Positions 33,854 through 43,067 are shown, counted from the stretch's first letter. The stretch is DNA of 55,822 nucleotides from an uncultured Balneolaceae bacterium (GCA_937982515.1 CALJMB010000326.1:1-55822), one strand, 5' to 3'. Notes: generated by a model not told the origin, from the letters alone. Translations and numbers: made by a program.

Positions 33854-34966
33854 TTACTTAACGTCAGACATCCAATGATGGGTGTCTTTTTGAGTTCCGT
33901 ATTGAATACCGGTAATTGCATCATAAAGCCGCTGCGCGAAGGGACCGATTTGTACTTTGTCGGTTACAATCGTTTCTCCGTTATGATGAATAGACCCTAC
34001 CGGAGAAATAACAGCTGCCGTTCCCGTTCCGAACACTTCTTCAAGTGTGCCTGTGCGGTGAGCTTCAAAAACTTCATCGATACTTACGGGCCGTTCCTCT
34101 ACTTCCACTCCCCACTCTCTGGCCAGATGGATTGCAGAGTCGCGGGTAACGCCGCCCAGTATGGAACCGCCCAGGCCGGGGGTAATCAATTTGCCACCAA
34201 TCTTAAAGAAAATATTCATGGTGCCAACTTCCTCAATATATTTGTGCTCATGCGCATCCAGCCATAAAACCTGCGTGTAACCGTCTTTTTGGGCCTGGAG
34301 AGCCGGTAACAGGGAAGGGCCATAGTTACAGGCTGTCTTGATAAACCCGGATCCCCCTTTTGCCGCCCGGATATACTGATCGGTGGTTGTCAGGCTTACC
34401 GGATTGATTCCTTCTTTATAGTAGGCGCCTACCGGAGAAGTCATGATAAACATCCGGTATGTTTTGGATGGGCGTACCCCCAGATAAGGATCCGTCGCGA
34501 AAATAAGGGGGCGGATATAGAGCGCATTGCCTTTTTTCTGCGGTACCCAGTCTTTATCAACGGAAATCAACTCTTTGAGAGCCTGTACCAGGAAATCCGG
34601 ATCGATTTCGGGAATACACATACGCCGGCACGACATGTTCAGCCTTTCAAAATGCCGGCGGGGACGGAATATCTGAATCCGGCCATCCTGCCCGCGGAAT
34701 GCTTTCATCCCTTCAAACACGGTTTGCCCGTAATGAAGGGTTGCCATAGCTGGTGAGCAGCTAAAATCAGCGAAAGGAATAATCTTCTCATTTGCCCAGG
34801 ATCCGTCACGGTATTCCATACTGAACAGGTGGTCTGAGAAACTACTTCCGAAACCGGGATCATCCAGATTGGTTTCATGAAGCCGGCTCGAAGTACAGGC
34901 ATGAAAAGGAATAGCGTGATGGCCGTTCTTCTGAGATATCGTTGTAGAGTGTGAAGCTTGCTTCAT
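33854..34966 (-). CDS. ilvE: Branched-chain amino acid aminotransferase
   Basis: A 370-residue PLP aminotransferase of fold type IV, the last step in Leu, Ile and Val synthesis. The Schiff-base lysine is Lys210 in GSGFIKTACNYGPSLLP; other landmarks are LHYGQTVFEGMKAFR (about 77-91), FRPRRHFERLN and EVGTMNIFF. The length (about 360-370) fits the larger BCAT class found in Bacteroidota and eukaryotes rather than the roughly 300-residue IlvE of E. coli. Its ATG overlaps the leuB stop by four bases, so it is translationally coupled to leuB. An intrinsic terminator follows. Confidence 0.95.
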   Translation of the reverse strand: MKQASHSTTISQKNGHHAIPFHACTSSRLHETNLDDPGFGSSFSDHLFSMEYRDGSWANEKIIPFADFSCSPAMATLHYGQTVFEGMKAFRGQDGRIQIFRPRRHFERLNMSCRRMCIPEIDPDFLVQALKELISVDKDWVPQKKGNALYIRPLIFATDPYLGVRPSKTYRMFIMTSPVGAYYKEGINPVSLTTTDQYIRAAKGGSGFIKTACNYGPSLLPALQAQKDGYTQVLWLDAHEHKYIEEVGTMNIFFKIGGKLITPGLGGSILGGVTRDSAIHLAREWGVEVEERPVSIDEVFEAHRTGTLEEVFGTGTAAVISPVGSIHHNGETIVTDKVQIGPFAQRLYDAITGIQYGTQKDTHHWMSDVK

Positions 34967-36069
34967 AAGAGGGTGCCGGGTTGCAAGTTTGGATTTAAAT
35001 GTTTCATGATGGCAGAACCCATTTCTGAGGTGCTTACCAGGTGTTCTTCAGGCGATTGGGTATAGATGTCAGGAGTCCTGAATCCCTCCTCCAGTGCGGT
35101 GTCTATAGCTTCTTCAATTTCCTGAGCCGTCTCTTCCAGATCCAGCGCGTACCGGCAGAGCATGGCAGCTGAAGCTATAGCAGCTATGGGATTGGCCTTT
35201 CCCTGTCCGGCTATGTCCGGAGCGGAACCGTGTACCGGCTCGAACAGCGCTGTGCTCTCTCCGAGACTCGCAGAAGGGAGCATACCGATAGAGCCGGTAA
35301 GCATAGAGGCTTCGTCGCTGAGAATGTCGCCAAACATATTGGAGGTAAGAATGACGTCAAACTGCGCGGGGTTGCGGATAAGTTGCATGGCACAGTTATC
35401 TACCAGCATATGGCTGAGGCTCACATCCTTCCACTGCGATGAGTACTCTGTAACCGTCTTTCTCCACAGACGCGAGGTGTCGAGAACATTAGCCTTGTCT
35501 ACCGAACAGAGCCCGCCGCGGCGGTTCGATGCCATCTCAAAGGCTTTTACGGCAATACGATAAATCTCGGAGCTGTGGTATTCCATAGTGTCAACGGCAT
35601 ATTCTCCGTCGTCTTTGGTCGTGATAAAACGCGGAAGCCCAAAATAGATGCCGCCTGTCAATTCACGAACAATGAGGATATCTACGCCTTCAATAACCTC
35701 ACGTTTGAGATTCGAAGCTCCAACAAGAGCGGAATAAATTTTAACAGGACGTAAATTGGCATATAAATCCAATTCCTTACGTATCTGTAACAAGCCCGCT
35801 TCCGGTCGCGTTTCTTTTGGATGATTATCCCACTTCGGATCTCCCACGGCACCAAGCAGTACGGCAGAAGCATTCTTACAGGCTTCTAATGTCTCCTCAG
35901 TCAGGGGAATGCCATGCTTTTCGATACTTTTACCCCCAAAAGGGAATTCACGTACCTTCAACTTATAACCATGGCGATGACATACCGCCTGAAGTATGCT
36001 GATGGCTTCGCGGGTAACTTCGGGCCCGATGCCATCACCGGGAAGCGCTATTATTTCTTTTGTGACCAT
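34963..36069 (-). CDS. leuB: 3-isopropylmalate dehydrogenase
   Basis: A 368-residue NAD-dependent beta-decarboxylating dehydrogenase, third step of leucine synthesis. It has LPGDGIGPEV at the N-terminus, the substrate Arg region ETRPEAGLLQIRKELDLYANLRPVK split over about 86-110, the catalytic RELTGGIYFGLPR, and metal ligands in NMFGDILSDEASML. Adenine-binding residues lie in HGSAPDIAGQGKANPIA. It is 5 bases from leuD and overlaps ilvE, firmly within the operon. Confidence 0.97.
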   Translation of the reverse strand: MVTKEIIALPGDGIGPEVTREAISILQAVCHRHGYKLKVREFPFGGKSIEKHGIPLTEETLEACKNASAVLLGAVGDPKWDNHPKETRPEAGLLQIRKELDLYANLRPVKIYSALVGASNLKREVIEGVDILIVRELTGGIYFGLPRFITTKDDGEYAVDTMEYHSSEIYRIAVKAFEMASNRRGGLCSVDKANVLDTSRLWRKTVTEYSSQWKDVSLSHMLVDNCAMQLIRNPAQFDVILTSNMFGDILSDEASMLTGSIGMLPSASLGESTALFEPVHGSAPDIAGQGKANPIAAIASAAMLCRYALDLEETAQEIEEAIDTALEEGFRTPDIYTQSPEEHLVSTSEMGSAIMKHLNPNLQPGTLL

Positions 36070-36074
36070 TTACC

Positions 36075-36641
36075 TCAAACCATCCCTTCTTTACGTGCAT
36101 AGTGAAAGATTCCGCCGGATTGTACAATTTCCGCTACGCTGCCTAGTTTGCGTATGCTGTGAGACCGCCCCTGGCTTTCGTTTTCCACCTGTTGGATATC
36201 GGGGTTGATAATCAGCTCGTCGCCGGTTTTAATCTCGGCGCTCAGATCTTCCAGGCTTTCGTAAGGGATGACAAAGCCGCCGTCTACCGAATTGCGATAG
36301 AAAATGCGTGCGTACGTAGGAGCAATGATGGCTTTGATGCCGGCGATCTGAAGAGAAGCGGGGGCGTGTTCACGCGAGGAACCACACCCGAAATTGGGTC
36401 CGGCAACAATAATACTGTATTCCGACTGGAAGGCGCCTTCCGCAACGAGCGGAATATGACCCATGGGCAGCCCCGATTCTTCATCAGGTACTCCCGACAG
36501 GGCGTAGGAGCCGTAATACTTGCGTTCTTCCGGGTCATTCAGGCTGTAAACCAGGTGTTGAGCGGGAATGATCTGATCAGTATCTATATTCTTTCCAAGA
36601 ACAAAAGCTTTGCCCTTAATAATAGATGAAGAGTTATCCAT
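36075..36641 (-). CDS. leuD: 3-isopropylmalate dehydratase small subunit
   Basis: A 188-residue aconitase C-terminal (swivel) domain protein that pairs with LeuC. It shows GKNIDTDQIIPAQHL near the N-terminus and the substrate-specificity and hinge block GPNFGCGSSREHAPASLQIA (about 80-99). The length is between the short archaeal type (about 165) and the E. coli type (about 200). It lies 23 bases after leuC and 5 before leuB. Confidence 0.96.
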   Translation of the reverse strand: MDNSSSIIKGKAFVLGKNIDTDQIIPAQHLVYSLNDPEERKYYGSYALSGVPDEESGLPMGHIPLVAEGAFQSEYSIIVAGPNFGCGSSREHAPASLQIAGIKAIIAPTYARIFYRNSVDGGFVIPYESLEDLSAEIKTGDELIINPDIQQVENESQGRSHSIRKLGSVAEIVQSGGIFHYARKEGMV

Positions 36642-36664
36642 TGTATCTGTATAAATCTGTTAGG

Positions 36665-37960
36665 TTATGAAAGATAGTTTCGGGGATCGGTAATGGAGCC
36701 TTCCAGGGCAGAAGCGGCAACGGTATATGGCGAAGCCAGATAAACCTGAGCTTGTTTAGATCCCATTCGTCCGGGATAGTTTCTGTTTGTAGTAGAAATA
36801 CAGATCTCCTCGCCATTCAGCCGGCCAAATGTGTCGGAAGGTCCACCCAGGCACGCTGCGCAGGAAGCCTCGCCAATATGGCAGCCGGCTTCAACAAAGA
36901 TTTCCAGCAACGTTTGGTCGCCAATCTTCTCTGTTCTAAGCGCATCGGCAATCTCGGTTGTGGCAGGAACAACGTAGGTTTCTATAACCGGTGTCTTACC
37001 TTTAAGTATTTCGGCTGCAGCCTGAAAATCAGAGAGTTTACCGCCGGTGCAAGAACCGATGTAAGCTCTGGTCAGCTTCGTGCCTTCCAGCTCCTCAGCC
37101 GTGGCTTTGTTGTCCGGGCTATGAGGCTTGGCCACCATCGGCACCATCTTATCCAATTCATAGGTGTATGTACTGTGATACGTTGCATCATCATCGCTGT
37201 AGACGGGCGTGAAATCTTTGTCGGTCCGGCTTCTAACATACTCTTCTGTTTTTTCATCCGGTTCTACAACGCCATTTTTCCCACCGGCCTCGATAACCAT
37301 ATTGGTTAGGGTCATGCGGTCTTCCATGGTCATAGCGCTGATACCGCTTCCCCCGAATTCCATAGTACGGTAGGTGGCGCCATCAACACCGATATCCCCG
37401 ATGATTTGAAGGATAATATCTTTGGCCATCAGATAAGGGGGCATTTCATCTCCTTCAAAGACAAATCGCATGGTTTCGGGTACTTTTACCCACAATTTTC
37501 CTGTCCCCATGATGAAGGCGGCATCGGTATTGCCGATACCTGTTGCAAACTGGCCGAAGGCACCTGCGGTACAGGTATGAGAGTCGGTTCCGAAAAGAAC
37601 CTCGCCGGGCCGTGTAAAACCCTCTTCCGGAAGAGCTATATGACAGACCCCTTTATACCGGTCGGTACCGACATCATAATAGTGGGGCAGGTCCTGATCA
37701 GCCGCGAATGCCCTCAGGATATCCACGTTTCGGTTAGCATAGACATCTTCGGTAAAGATATAATGGTCCGGAATGATGACCAGCTTTTCTCTGTCCCAGA
37801 CCCGGGCATCTTCACCAAACTCATTCTTGAATATGGAAATAGCCGGCGGCCCGCAGACGTCGTGAGTCATAAGCACATCTACGTCGATCCACACGTTATC
37901 ACCGGGTTCTACGCTGCTTTGATTGCTGTGGTTGGCAAGTATTTTTTCTGTGAGAGTCAT
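36665..37960 (-). CDS. leuC: 3-isopropylmalate dehydratase large subunit
   Basis: A 431-residue aconitase-fold subunit with a 4Fe-4S cluster, isomerising 2- to 3-isopropylmalate together with LeuD. The family blocks are FGTDSHTCTAGAFGQFATG, with a cluster-region Cys, IGSCTGG, and the second and third cluster ligands in CAACLGGP. The size and the sequence GNTDAAFIMGTGKLWVKVPE are of the archaeal/HACN-like LeuC class rather than the 466-residue E. coli class. The 126-base gap from leuA contains only a 17-codon ORF without product bias. Confidence 0.95.
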   Translation of the reverse strand: MTLTEKILANHSNQSSVEPGDNVWIDVDVLMTHDVCGPPAISIFKNEFGEDARVWDREKLVIIPDHYIFTEDVYANRNVDILRAFAADQDLPHYYDVGTDRYKGVCHIALPEEGFTRPGEVLFGTDSHTCTAGAFGQFATGIGNTDAAFIMGTGKLWVKVPETMRFVFEGDEMPPYLMAKDIILQIIGDIGVDGATYRTMEFGGSGISAMTMEDRMTLTNMVIEAGGKNGVVEPDEKTEEYVRSRTDKDFTPVYSDDDATYHSTYTYELDKMVPMVAKPHSPDNKATAEELEGTKLTRAYIGSCTGGKLSDFQAAAEILKGKTPVIETYVVPATTEIADALRTEKIGDQTLLEIFVEAGCHIGEASCAACLGGPSDTFGRLNGEEICISTTNRNYPGRMGSKQAQVYLASPYTVAASALEGSITDPRNYLS

Positions 37961-38086
37961 GTGATTATTTGAGTTAAGCTGTTGCCTGGCATCAGTTCAA
38001 TATTGTTTAAGATCAGAAAGTATGGAATACGTATCATGTGTTTTTGCCATTCAGTCCGTTCCCTGAATCTTAAACCTGATGCGAAA

Positions 38087-39277
38087 TTAAGCAGATTTTG
38101 TTTTCTTTTCTTCGAGAGGGCTTAACGGTATCTGATCCGTTAAAAGCGTTATCAGTTCATCGTCAGTGACGACCTTTTTCTTATCGGCCAGCCTGATAAA
38201 CTGGATATAGATCTGGTTAAGTTGATCTTTGGCCAGGTTATAACCAAGTGTCTGAAGCTTTTTATCCAGTGCAAAGCGGCCAGAATGTTTCCCCAGCACG
38301 ATTTTGTTGCCACGGGCTCCCACCGACTCAGGCGTCATGATTTCATAAGTCAGAGGGTTGTTAAGCACCCCATGCTGGTGGATACCGGCTTCATGAGCAA
38401 AGGCATTTTCTCCAACGATGGCTTTATTGGGCTGTACGGTTTTACCGGTTATCTCCGTCAGCAACTGGCTGGCAGCGAAAAGCTCTGTTGTTTTGACGTT
38501 TGTGGTCTGGGTAAAGTCATTTTTGCGTGTTTCCAGACACATCACGATCTCCTCCAGAGAGGCGTTTCCGGCGCGTTCACCTATGCCGTTGATGGTACAC
38601 TCAACTTGCTGAGCCCCGTTTTTGATAGCAGAAAGCGAGTTGGCAACCGCCAGCCCCAAGTCGTTATGGCAGTGTACACTTATGGTTGCCCGTTCAATAT
38701 TCGGTACTTCATCTTTAATTTTTTTGATCAGCGCGCCGTATTCCCAGGGCAAGGCATAGCCCACAGTATCGGGTATGTTGATAATTTTAGCCCCGGCGTT
38801 AATGACTTCCGTAAACACCTGTATTAAAAAATCGGGATCGCTGCGGGAGGCATCTTCTGCCGAAAATTCCACTTCTCCACACTGCTGACTGGCAAACTCC
38901 ACCGCACGTATCGCTGCATCGAGGACCTCCTGGCGGGACATCTTCAGCTTATATTTCATGTGGATGTCTGAAGTGGCGAGAAAGATGTGAATGCGCGATT
39001 TAGCCGTGTACTGAAGTGCGTCAGCCGCCCGCTGGATATCTTCTTCACGGGTACGGGACAGGGCGGCAATTGTTGTGCTTTTAATTTCTTTACTGATTTG
39101 TTTTACGGTCTCAAAATCTCCGTCAGAGGCTATGGGGAAACCCGCCTCTATAACATCTACCTGCAGTTGCTCAAGCTGCCGGGCCATCCGTAACTTTTCA
39201 TCCCGGTTCATACTGTAACCGGGCGACTGTTCTCCATCTCTTAAAGTAGTATCGAAAATTTGTATTTGATTGCTCAT
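38087..39277 (-). CDS. leuA: 2-isopropylmalate synthase, short form without regulatory domain
   Basis: A 396-residue enzyme that condenses acetyl-CoA with 2-oxoisovalerate to start leucine synthesis. The TIM-barrel has LRDGEQSPGYSM (metal and catalytic residues), SVHCHNDLGLAVANSLSAI with the HxH metal ligands, and INGIGERAGNASLEE. The chain ends soon after the catalytic subdomains; the roughly 120-residue C-terminal LeuA allosteric domain, where leucine inhibits the E. coli enzyme (523 residues), is missing. A homocitrate-synthase-like role is possible from length alone, but the operon context says LeuA. The start codon overlaps the stop of a leucine-rich leader ORF (ATGA), so translation is coupled to that leader. 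Confidence 0.93.
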   Translation of the reverse strand: MSNQIQIFDTTLRDGEQSPGYSMNRDEKLRMARQLEQLQVDVIEAGFPIASDGDFETVKQISKEIKSTTIAALSRTREEDIQRAADALQYTAKSRIHIFLATSDIHMKYKLKMSRQEVLDAAIRAVEFASQQCGEVEFSAEDASRSDPDFLIQVFTEVINAGAKIINIPDTVGYALPWEYGALIKKIKDEVPNIERATISVHCHNDLGLAVANSLSAIKNGAQQVECTINGIGERAGNASLEEIVMCLETRKNDFTQTTNVKTTELFAASQLLTEITGKTVQPNKAIVGENAFAHEAGIHQHGVLNNPLTYEIMTPESVGARGNKIVLGKHSGRFALDKKLQTLGYNLAKDQLNQIYIQFIRLADKKKVVTDDELITLLTDQIPLSPLEEKKTKSA

Positions 39278-39390
39278 GGTATTCTAATTGAAATTGGTGT
39301 TGAAATATGTGGTATAAAGAACATGCGGTTCTTTAGTAGCAGATATAGCAAGCCAGGTAGAGATAGAGAAGTTAGTCTGAGCAATTTCAT
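39274..39390 (-). CDS. Leucine-rich leader peptide coupled to leuA
   Basis: A 38-residue ORF (ATG at 39390, TGA at 39276-39274). Its first 19 residues contain ten leucines, MKLLRLTSLSLPGLLYLLL, and six of them are CTA, a leucine codon that the structural genes here seem to use little. Its TGA overlaps the leuA ATG as ATGA. A 7-bp hairpin (AAAGAAC, loop CGCAT, GTTCTTT, 39334-39316) follows directly on the last Leu codon. The layout means leuA is read by ribosomes that have first passed the Leu run, so leucine-tRNA supply should influence leuA expression. An open frame extends upstream to 39459, but the leucine run starts at this ATG. Confidence 0.78.
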   Translation of the reverse strand: MKLLRLTSLSLPGLLYLLLKNRMFFIPHISTPISIRIP

Positions 39391-39643
39391 TGTAGCTAAT
39401 GTATAAGTTAAGGTTAAATTAAAGTCCTGTCGGCTTCCGGTAAGCGTACCCGGAGCCAACAGGCATGGGTTATCTATGTTTGCCCCCTTGGGACACTCCT
39501 GGATTAGTGTATCGGTTAATAGTTACTGGTTATTCGTGGGAGAGCACTCCTGATAACGAATAACCAATAACCATTACAAGTATTTTGATGGCAATAGATC
39601 AGAACACCTGCTTATAAAGCATTACACTAATTCAATTCTGAGT
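39391..39643. repeat. ilvC-leuA spacer with TTATTCG-type inverted repeat
   Basis: At 39517-39537 and 39556-39576 are inverted arms built on GGTTATTCGT, 19 of 21 positions matching, with a loop containing TCCTGATA. A related hairpin lies at 43706-43769 upstream of ilvD. It may weaken readthrough from ilvC into leuA. No clear separate promoter for leuA was recognised. Confidence 0.6.
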
Positions 39644-40672
39644 CTATTCGGCAGCCTCTTCTGCACCGTCTTCGTCATCTATCGTAATCCAGTCCATCAT
39701 GCCCCGCAGCTGCTTGCCGACTTTTTCTAATTCGAGAGACTGTTGATCCTTGCGATGCTTCAGCAGGTTAGGCGTGCCTTGTTTATTCTCTTCGATCCAT
39801 TCTTTGGCAAATCTTCCATCAACTACTTTGTCGAGCACTTCCTGGACCCTTTTCTTGGTCTCATCATTAACTACATGCTCGCCGCGGGTCATGCCTCCGT
39901 ATTCGGCTGTATCACTGACGGAGTAGTACATTCGCTCGAGGCCGCCTTCATACATAAGGTCTACAATAAGCTTAAGTTCATGCAGACATTCGAAGTAGGC
40001 AACTTCCGGCTGATAGCCTGCATCTACCAGTGTCTTGAACCCTACTTTAACCAGTTCGGGAACACCGCCGCAGAGGATAGCCTGTTCGCCGAACAGATCG
40101 GTCTCGGTTTCCTCTTTAAATGTGGTTTCAATGACTCCGGCCTTTGTACCGCCCAGCCCCTTTGCATAGGCAAGTGCAATATTTTTGGCATTGCCACTGG
40201 CATCCTGGTGAATGGCAACCAGGCATGGAACGCCGGAACCTTCTTTGTAGACTCTTCGCACCAAATGCCCCGGGCTTTTGGGAGCAACCATAAAAACGTC
40301 TATACCTTCAGAAGGTTTGATCTGATCAAAATGGATATTAAAGCCATGTGCAAAAGCAAGAGCATTGCCGGCCTCGAGATGCGGCTCAATTTCATTTTCA
40401 TACACACTGGCCTGGTGTTGATCGGGAATGAGTATCATTACAATATCTCCGGCTTTAGCTGCCTCGGCTACGTCTAATACTTCAAGGCCGGCGCGTTCTG
40501 CATGTTTTCTTGAGCTGCTGGTGCTTTTCAGTCCAACAACTACATCAACGCCGCTTTCTTTGAGATTGAGTGCATGGGCATGTCCCTGACTGCCATAACC
40601 GATGATGGCCACTTTTTTTCCTTCCAGATGTTTTAGGTCAGCGTCTGAATCGTAATATGTTGTTGCTTGCAT
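39644..40672 (-). CDS. ilvC: Ketol-acid reductoisomerase (class I)
   Basis: A 342-residue NADP-dependent enzyme that isomerises and reduces acetolactate or acetohydroxybutyrate. The Rossmann loop is GYGSQGHAHALNL, the cofactor-specificity loop follows with LKSTSSSRKHA, and the metal-binding acidic residues lie in FGEQAILCGGVPELV and the C-terminal knotted domain. The length is of class I (short form). It is 25 bases downstream of ilvN. Confidence 0.97.
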   Translation of the reverse strand: MQATTYYDSDADLKHLEGKKVAIIGYGSQGHAHALNLKESGVDVVVGLKSTSSSRKHAERAGLEVLDVAEAAKAGDIVMILIPDQHQASVYENEIEPHLEAGNALAFAHGFNIHFDQIKPSEGIDVFMVAPKSPGHLVRRVYKEGSGVPCLVAIHQDASGNAKNIALAYAKGLGGTKAGVIETTFKEETETDLFGEQAILCGGVPELVKVGFKTLVDAGYQPEVAYFECLHELKLIVDLMYEGGLERMYYSVSDTAEYGGMTRGEHVVNDETKKRVQEVLDKVVDGRFAKEWIEENKQGTPNLLKHRKDQQSLELEKVGKQLRGMMDWITIDDEDGAEEAAE

Positions 40673-40697
40673 TTGTAGTTTAGTTCGTGATTATTGG

Positions 40698-41222
40698 TTA
40701 AATAGTACCGTTGAATTCGCGTTTAAGAGCCACACTTCCCGTTCGTGCCACTTCTTTAATACCAAACGGGCGCAACATTTCGATAGCCGCGTCGATCTTG
40801 TCTTTATTACCGGTCACTTCTACCGAAAGGTTATCCTGGCTCAGGTCGATGATTTTAGCCCGGAAGACTTGTGTAATTTGCATAATCTCCGAACGCGAGG
40901 CAGGCGTGGTTGTAACTTTGATAATGGCCAGTTCCCGTTCGATGTACGGATCATACGTCAGGTCTTTGACCTTTATAACATCGATAACCTTGTGGAGTTG
41001 TTTGGTAATCTGTTCTACGATATGCTCATCACCCTGGGTGGTGAGTGTAATACGCGCCACACCGGGTCGTTCGCCGGTGCCGAAACTGATGCTGTCTATA
41101 TCAAATCCGCGCCCGCTGAAAATACCGACAATACGGCACAACGCGTTAAGGTTGTGGTTGGCAAGCACGGAAATGGTGTGTTTCTGCTTTTGCTCTTTAG
41201 CTTTAGATCTGACAGAACTCAT
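40698..41222 (-). CDS. ilvN: Acetolactate synthase small (regulatory) subunit
   Basis: A 174-residue regulatory subunit with an ACT domain (about 10-85: TISVLANHNLNALCRIVGIF, the valine-binding region) and an IlvN C-terminal domain. An ATG at 41231 also exists, but the strong AGGAG would then touch it directly; with the ATG at 41222 the AGGAG is spaced about 9 bases, so I prefer 41222. The gene follows ilvB (stop at 41224) with essentially no gap. It is expected to confer end-product feedback inhibition on IlvB. Confidence 0.93.
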   Translation of the reverse strand: MSSVRSKAKEQKQKHTISVLANHNLNALCRIVGIFSGRGFDIDSISFGTGERPGVARITLTTQGDEHIVEQITKQLHKVIDVIKVKDLTYDPYIERELAIIKVTTTPASRSEIMQITQVFRAKIIDLSQDNLSVEVTGNKDKIDAAIEMLRPFGIKEVARTGSVALKREFNGTI

Positions 41223-41223
41223 A

Positions 41224-42984
41224 TCAATCATCTCCTTCTACCATTTCGTATAAGGCAGCGCCTGTAGGCACCATCGGATAACAGTTTTCTTCTGCCTCAA
41301 CAACGAAATCCATCACTACAGGCCGATCGTTGATATCCATAGCTTTTTGCAGTACTTCATGCATCTCGTCAGGGGTAGTGGCACGTAACCCGACCGCGCC
41401 ATAACTTTCTGCAAGTTTGACGAAATCAGGGTTGCTCGCACTGAGAATGGAATGAGAATAACGGTTTTCAAAAAAGAGCTCTTGCCACTGCCGCACCATT
41501 CCAAGGCAGCCGTTATTCATGATGGCGATTTTCAGAGGAAGCTTGTACTGAACCGCGGTGGCCAGTTCACATGACGTCATTTGAAACCCGCCATCGCCTA
41601 CAATGGCAACAACCGGCCGGTCTTTAACGCCAAAAGCGGCACCCATGGCAGCGGGGAATCCATATCCCATTGTGCCGAGGCCCCCCGAAGTAATCTGAGA
41701 GCGGGGATGGTTAAACGTATAGTGCTGGGCCGCCCACATCTGATGCTGGCCTACGTCTGTAGCGACAATAGCATTTCCATTGGTGGCTTTGGAAATAGCT
41801 TTAATCATCTCCTGAGGTTTGATGACGCCCTCTTTATGGGAAATCCTGAGGGGATGCTCTTTTTGCCACTTGCGTATGGTGGCCCACCATTTATCGGTGT
41901 TGGGCTTTTGAGTGGCTTTGTCAAGCTGCGGGAGCACCTGCTTCACATCCCCGACAATGGGAACTTCTACATGTACGTTTTTGGAAATGCAGGAAGGATC
42001 AATGTCGATATGAATTTTCCGGGAGTAGGGAGAAAATCCGTCCAGGCGTCCCGTTACCCGGTCATCAAAGCGCGCGCCCACAGCCAGCAGCACGTCGCAT
42101 TCCGTGGTAGCCATGTTAGCCGTCCAGGTGCCATGCATACCCAGCATGCCCAGCGATTGTGGCTTGCTTTCCGGGAAGCAACCCAGCCCCATAAGGGTAG
42201 TGGTTACAGGAATATTGAGCCGTTCGGCCATGGCAGTCAGTTCTTCCCAGGCCTCTCCGAGCATGACACCGCCGCCGACGTAAATAAGCGGTTTTTCTGC
42301 GTTGCTAAGCAGTTCCGCGGCTTTTGTGATCTGGGCCTGATGCCCTTGGGTTACCGGATTGTAGCTTGGTATGGATACGCTTTTATGGCCGGTGTAACTT
42401 CCTTTAGCGTTGATCATGTCTTTGGGTAAATCGATCAGAACCGGTCCCGGTCTGCCATTGACGGCAATATGGAAAGCCTCGCGGATCACATGCTCCAGCT
42501 GGTTTACATCCTTAACAAGATAATTATGTTTGGTAATGGGACGGGTAATCCCGACAATATCCGCCTCCTGGAAAGCGTCATTGCCAATCAGATTGGTAGG
42601 CACCTGTCCGGTAAAAACAACCAGAGGTATGGAATCCATGGCGGCAGTGGCAATACCCGTAACCGTATTGGTTCCGCCCGGGCCGGAGGTTACCAGAACA
42701 ACGCCTGGTTTCCCCGTGGCCCGAGCGTAACCGTCGGCAGCATGAGTTCCTGCTTGTTCATGGCGAATCAAAATGTGGTTGAGGTCCGTGTTTTTGTATA
42801 AGGTGTCATAAATGGGCAATACGGCTCCTCCCGGGTATCCAAAAATGGTGTCCACATCCAGATCCACTAGCGTACGCAATAAAATTTCCGAACCGCTGAG
42901 TCCTTCTGCAGGTGCGGGGCTTCGTTTCCCCGAAGGGATATCATGTTTCTTTTTTGCCTGTTGAGTTTGTGTAGTGTTACTCAT
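41224..42984 (-). CDS. ilvB: Acetolactate synthase large (catalytic) subunit
   Basis: A 586-residue ThDP-dependent enzyme, first common step of Val and Leu synthesis and second of Ile. It has the three-domain TPP fold: an N-terminal pyrimidine domain with FGYPGGAVLPIYD and the catalytic Glu in RHEQAGTHAADGYAR, a central FAD-binding domain, and a C-terminal diphosphate domain with GDGGFQMTSCELATAVQY followed by NNGCLGM. GAGGTCA, four bases before the ATG, forms the Shine-Dalgarno and can be hidden by pairing with TGACCTC 22 bases upstream (see the regulatory entry). It is the first structural gene after the branched-chain leader. Confidence 0.96.
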   Translation of the reverse strand: MSNTTQTQQAKKKHDIPSGKRSPAPAEGLSGSEILLRTLVDLDVDTIFGYPGGAVLPIYDTLYKNTDLNHILIRHEQAGTHAADGYARATGKPGVVLVTSGPGGTNTVTGIATAAMDSIPLVVFTGQVPTNLIGNDAFQEADIVGITRPITKHNYLVKDVNQLEHVIREAFHIAVNGRPGPVLIDLPKDMINAKGSYTGHKSVSIPSYNPVTQGHQAQITKAAELLSNAEKPLIYVGGGVMLGEAWEELTAMAERLNIPVTTTLMGLGCFPESKPQSLGMLGMHGTWTANMATTECDVLLAVGARFDDRVTGRLDGFSPYSRKIHIDIDPSCISKNVHVEVPIVGDVKQVLPQLDKATQKPNTDKWWATIRKWQKEHPLRISHKEGVIKPQEMIKAISKATNGNAIVATDVGQHQMWAAQHYTFNHPRSQITSGGLGTMGYGFPAAMGAAFGVKDRPVVAIVGDGGFQMTSCELATAVQYKLPLKIAIMNNGCLGMVRQWQELFFENRYSHSILSASNPDFVKLAESYGAVGLRATTPDEMHEVLQKAMDINDRPVVMDFVVEAEENCYPMVPTGAALYEMVEGDD

Positions 42985-42985
42985 A

Positions 42986-43067
42986 TGACCTCATGGATAT
43001 AGTTTACCCGCCAGAGGTCAAAATTTGAATTTACATGTATTGGTGTGTTAAATTCTAACCTCTGGCG
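42986..43067 (-). promoter_or_regulatory. Alternative hairpins controlling the ilvB ribosome-binding site
   Basis: Left arm CGCCAGAGGT (43067-43058, starting 7 bases after the leader stop) pairs perfectly with ACCTCTGGCG in the segment 43020-43009. The 5' part of that same segment, TGACCTC (43020-43014), can instead pair with GAGGTCA (42992-42986), the ilvB Shine-Dalgarno. The two structures exclude each other. A ribosome held at the leader stop would mask the left arm and favour hiding the Shine-Dalgarno; one stalled earlier would leave the first hairpin and expose it. No T run follows, so this looks translational, not transcriptional. Confidence 0.7.

Noticed and set aside
37997..38050. A 17-codon ORF in the leuA-leuC gap, considered as an internal leader
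   Set aside because: It has only three Leu/Ile codons and no matching hairpin; no sign of product bias.
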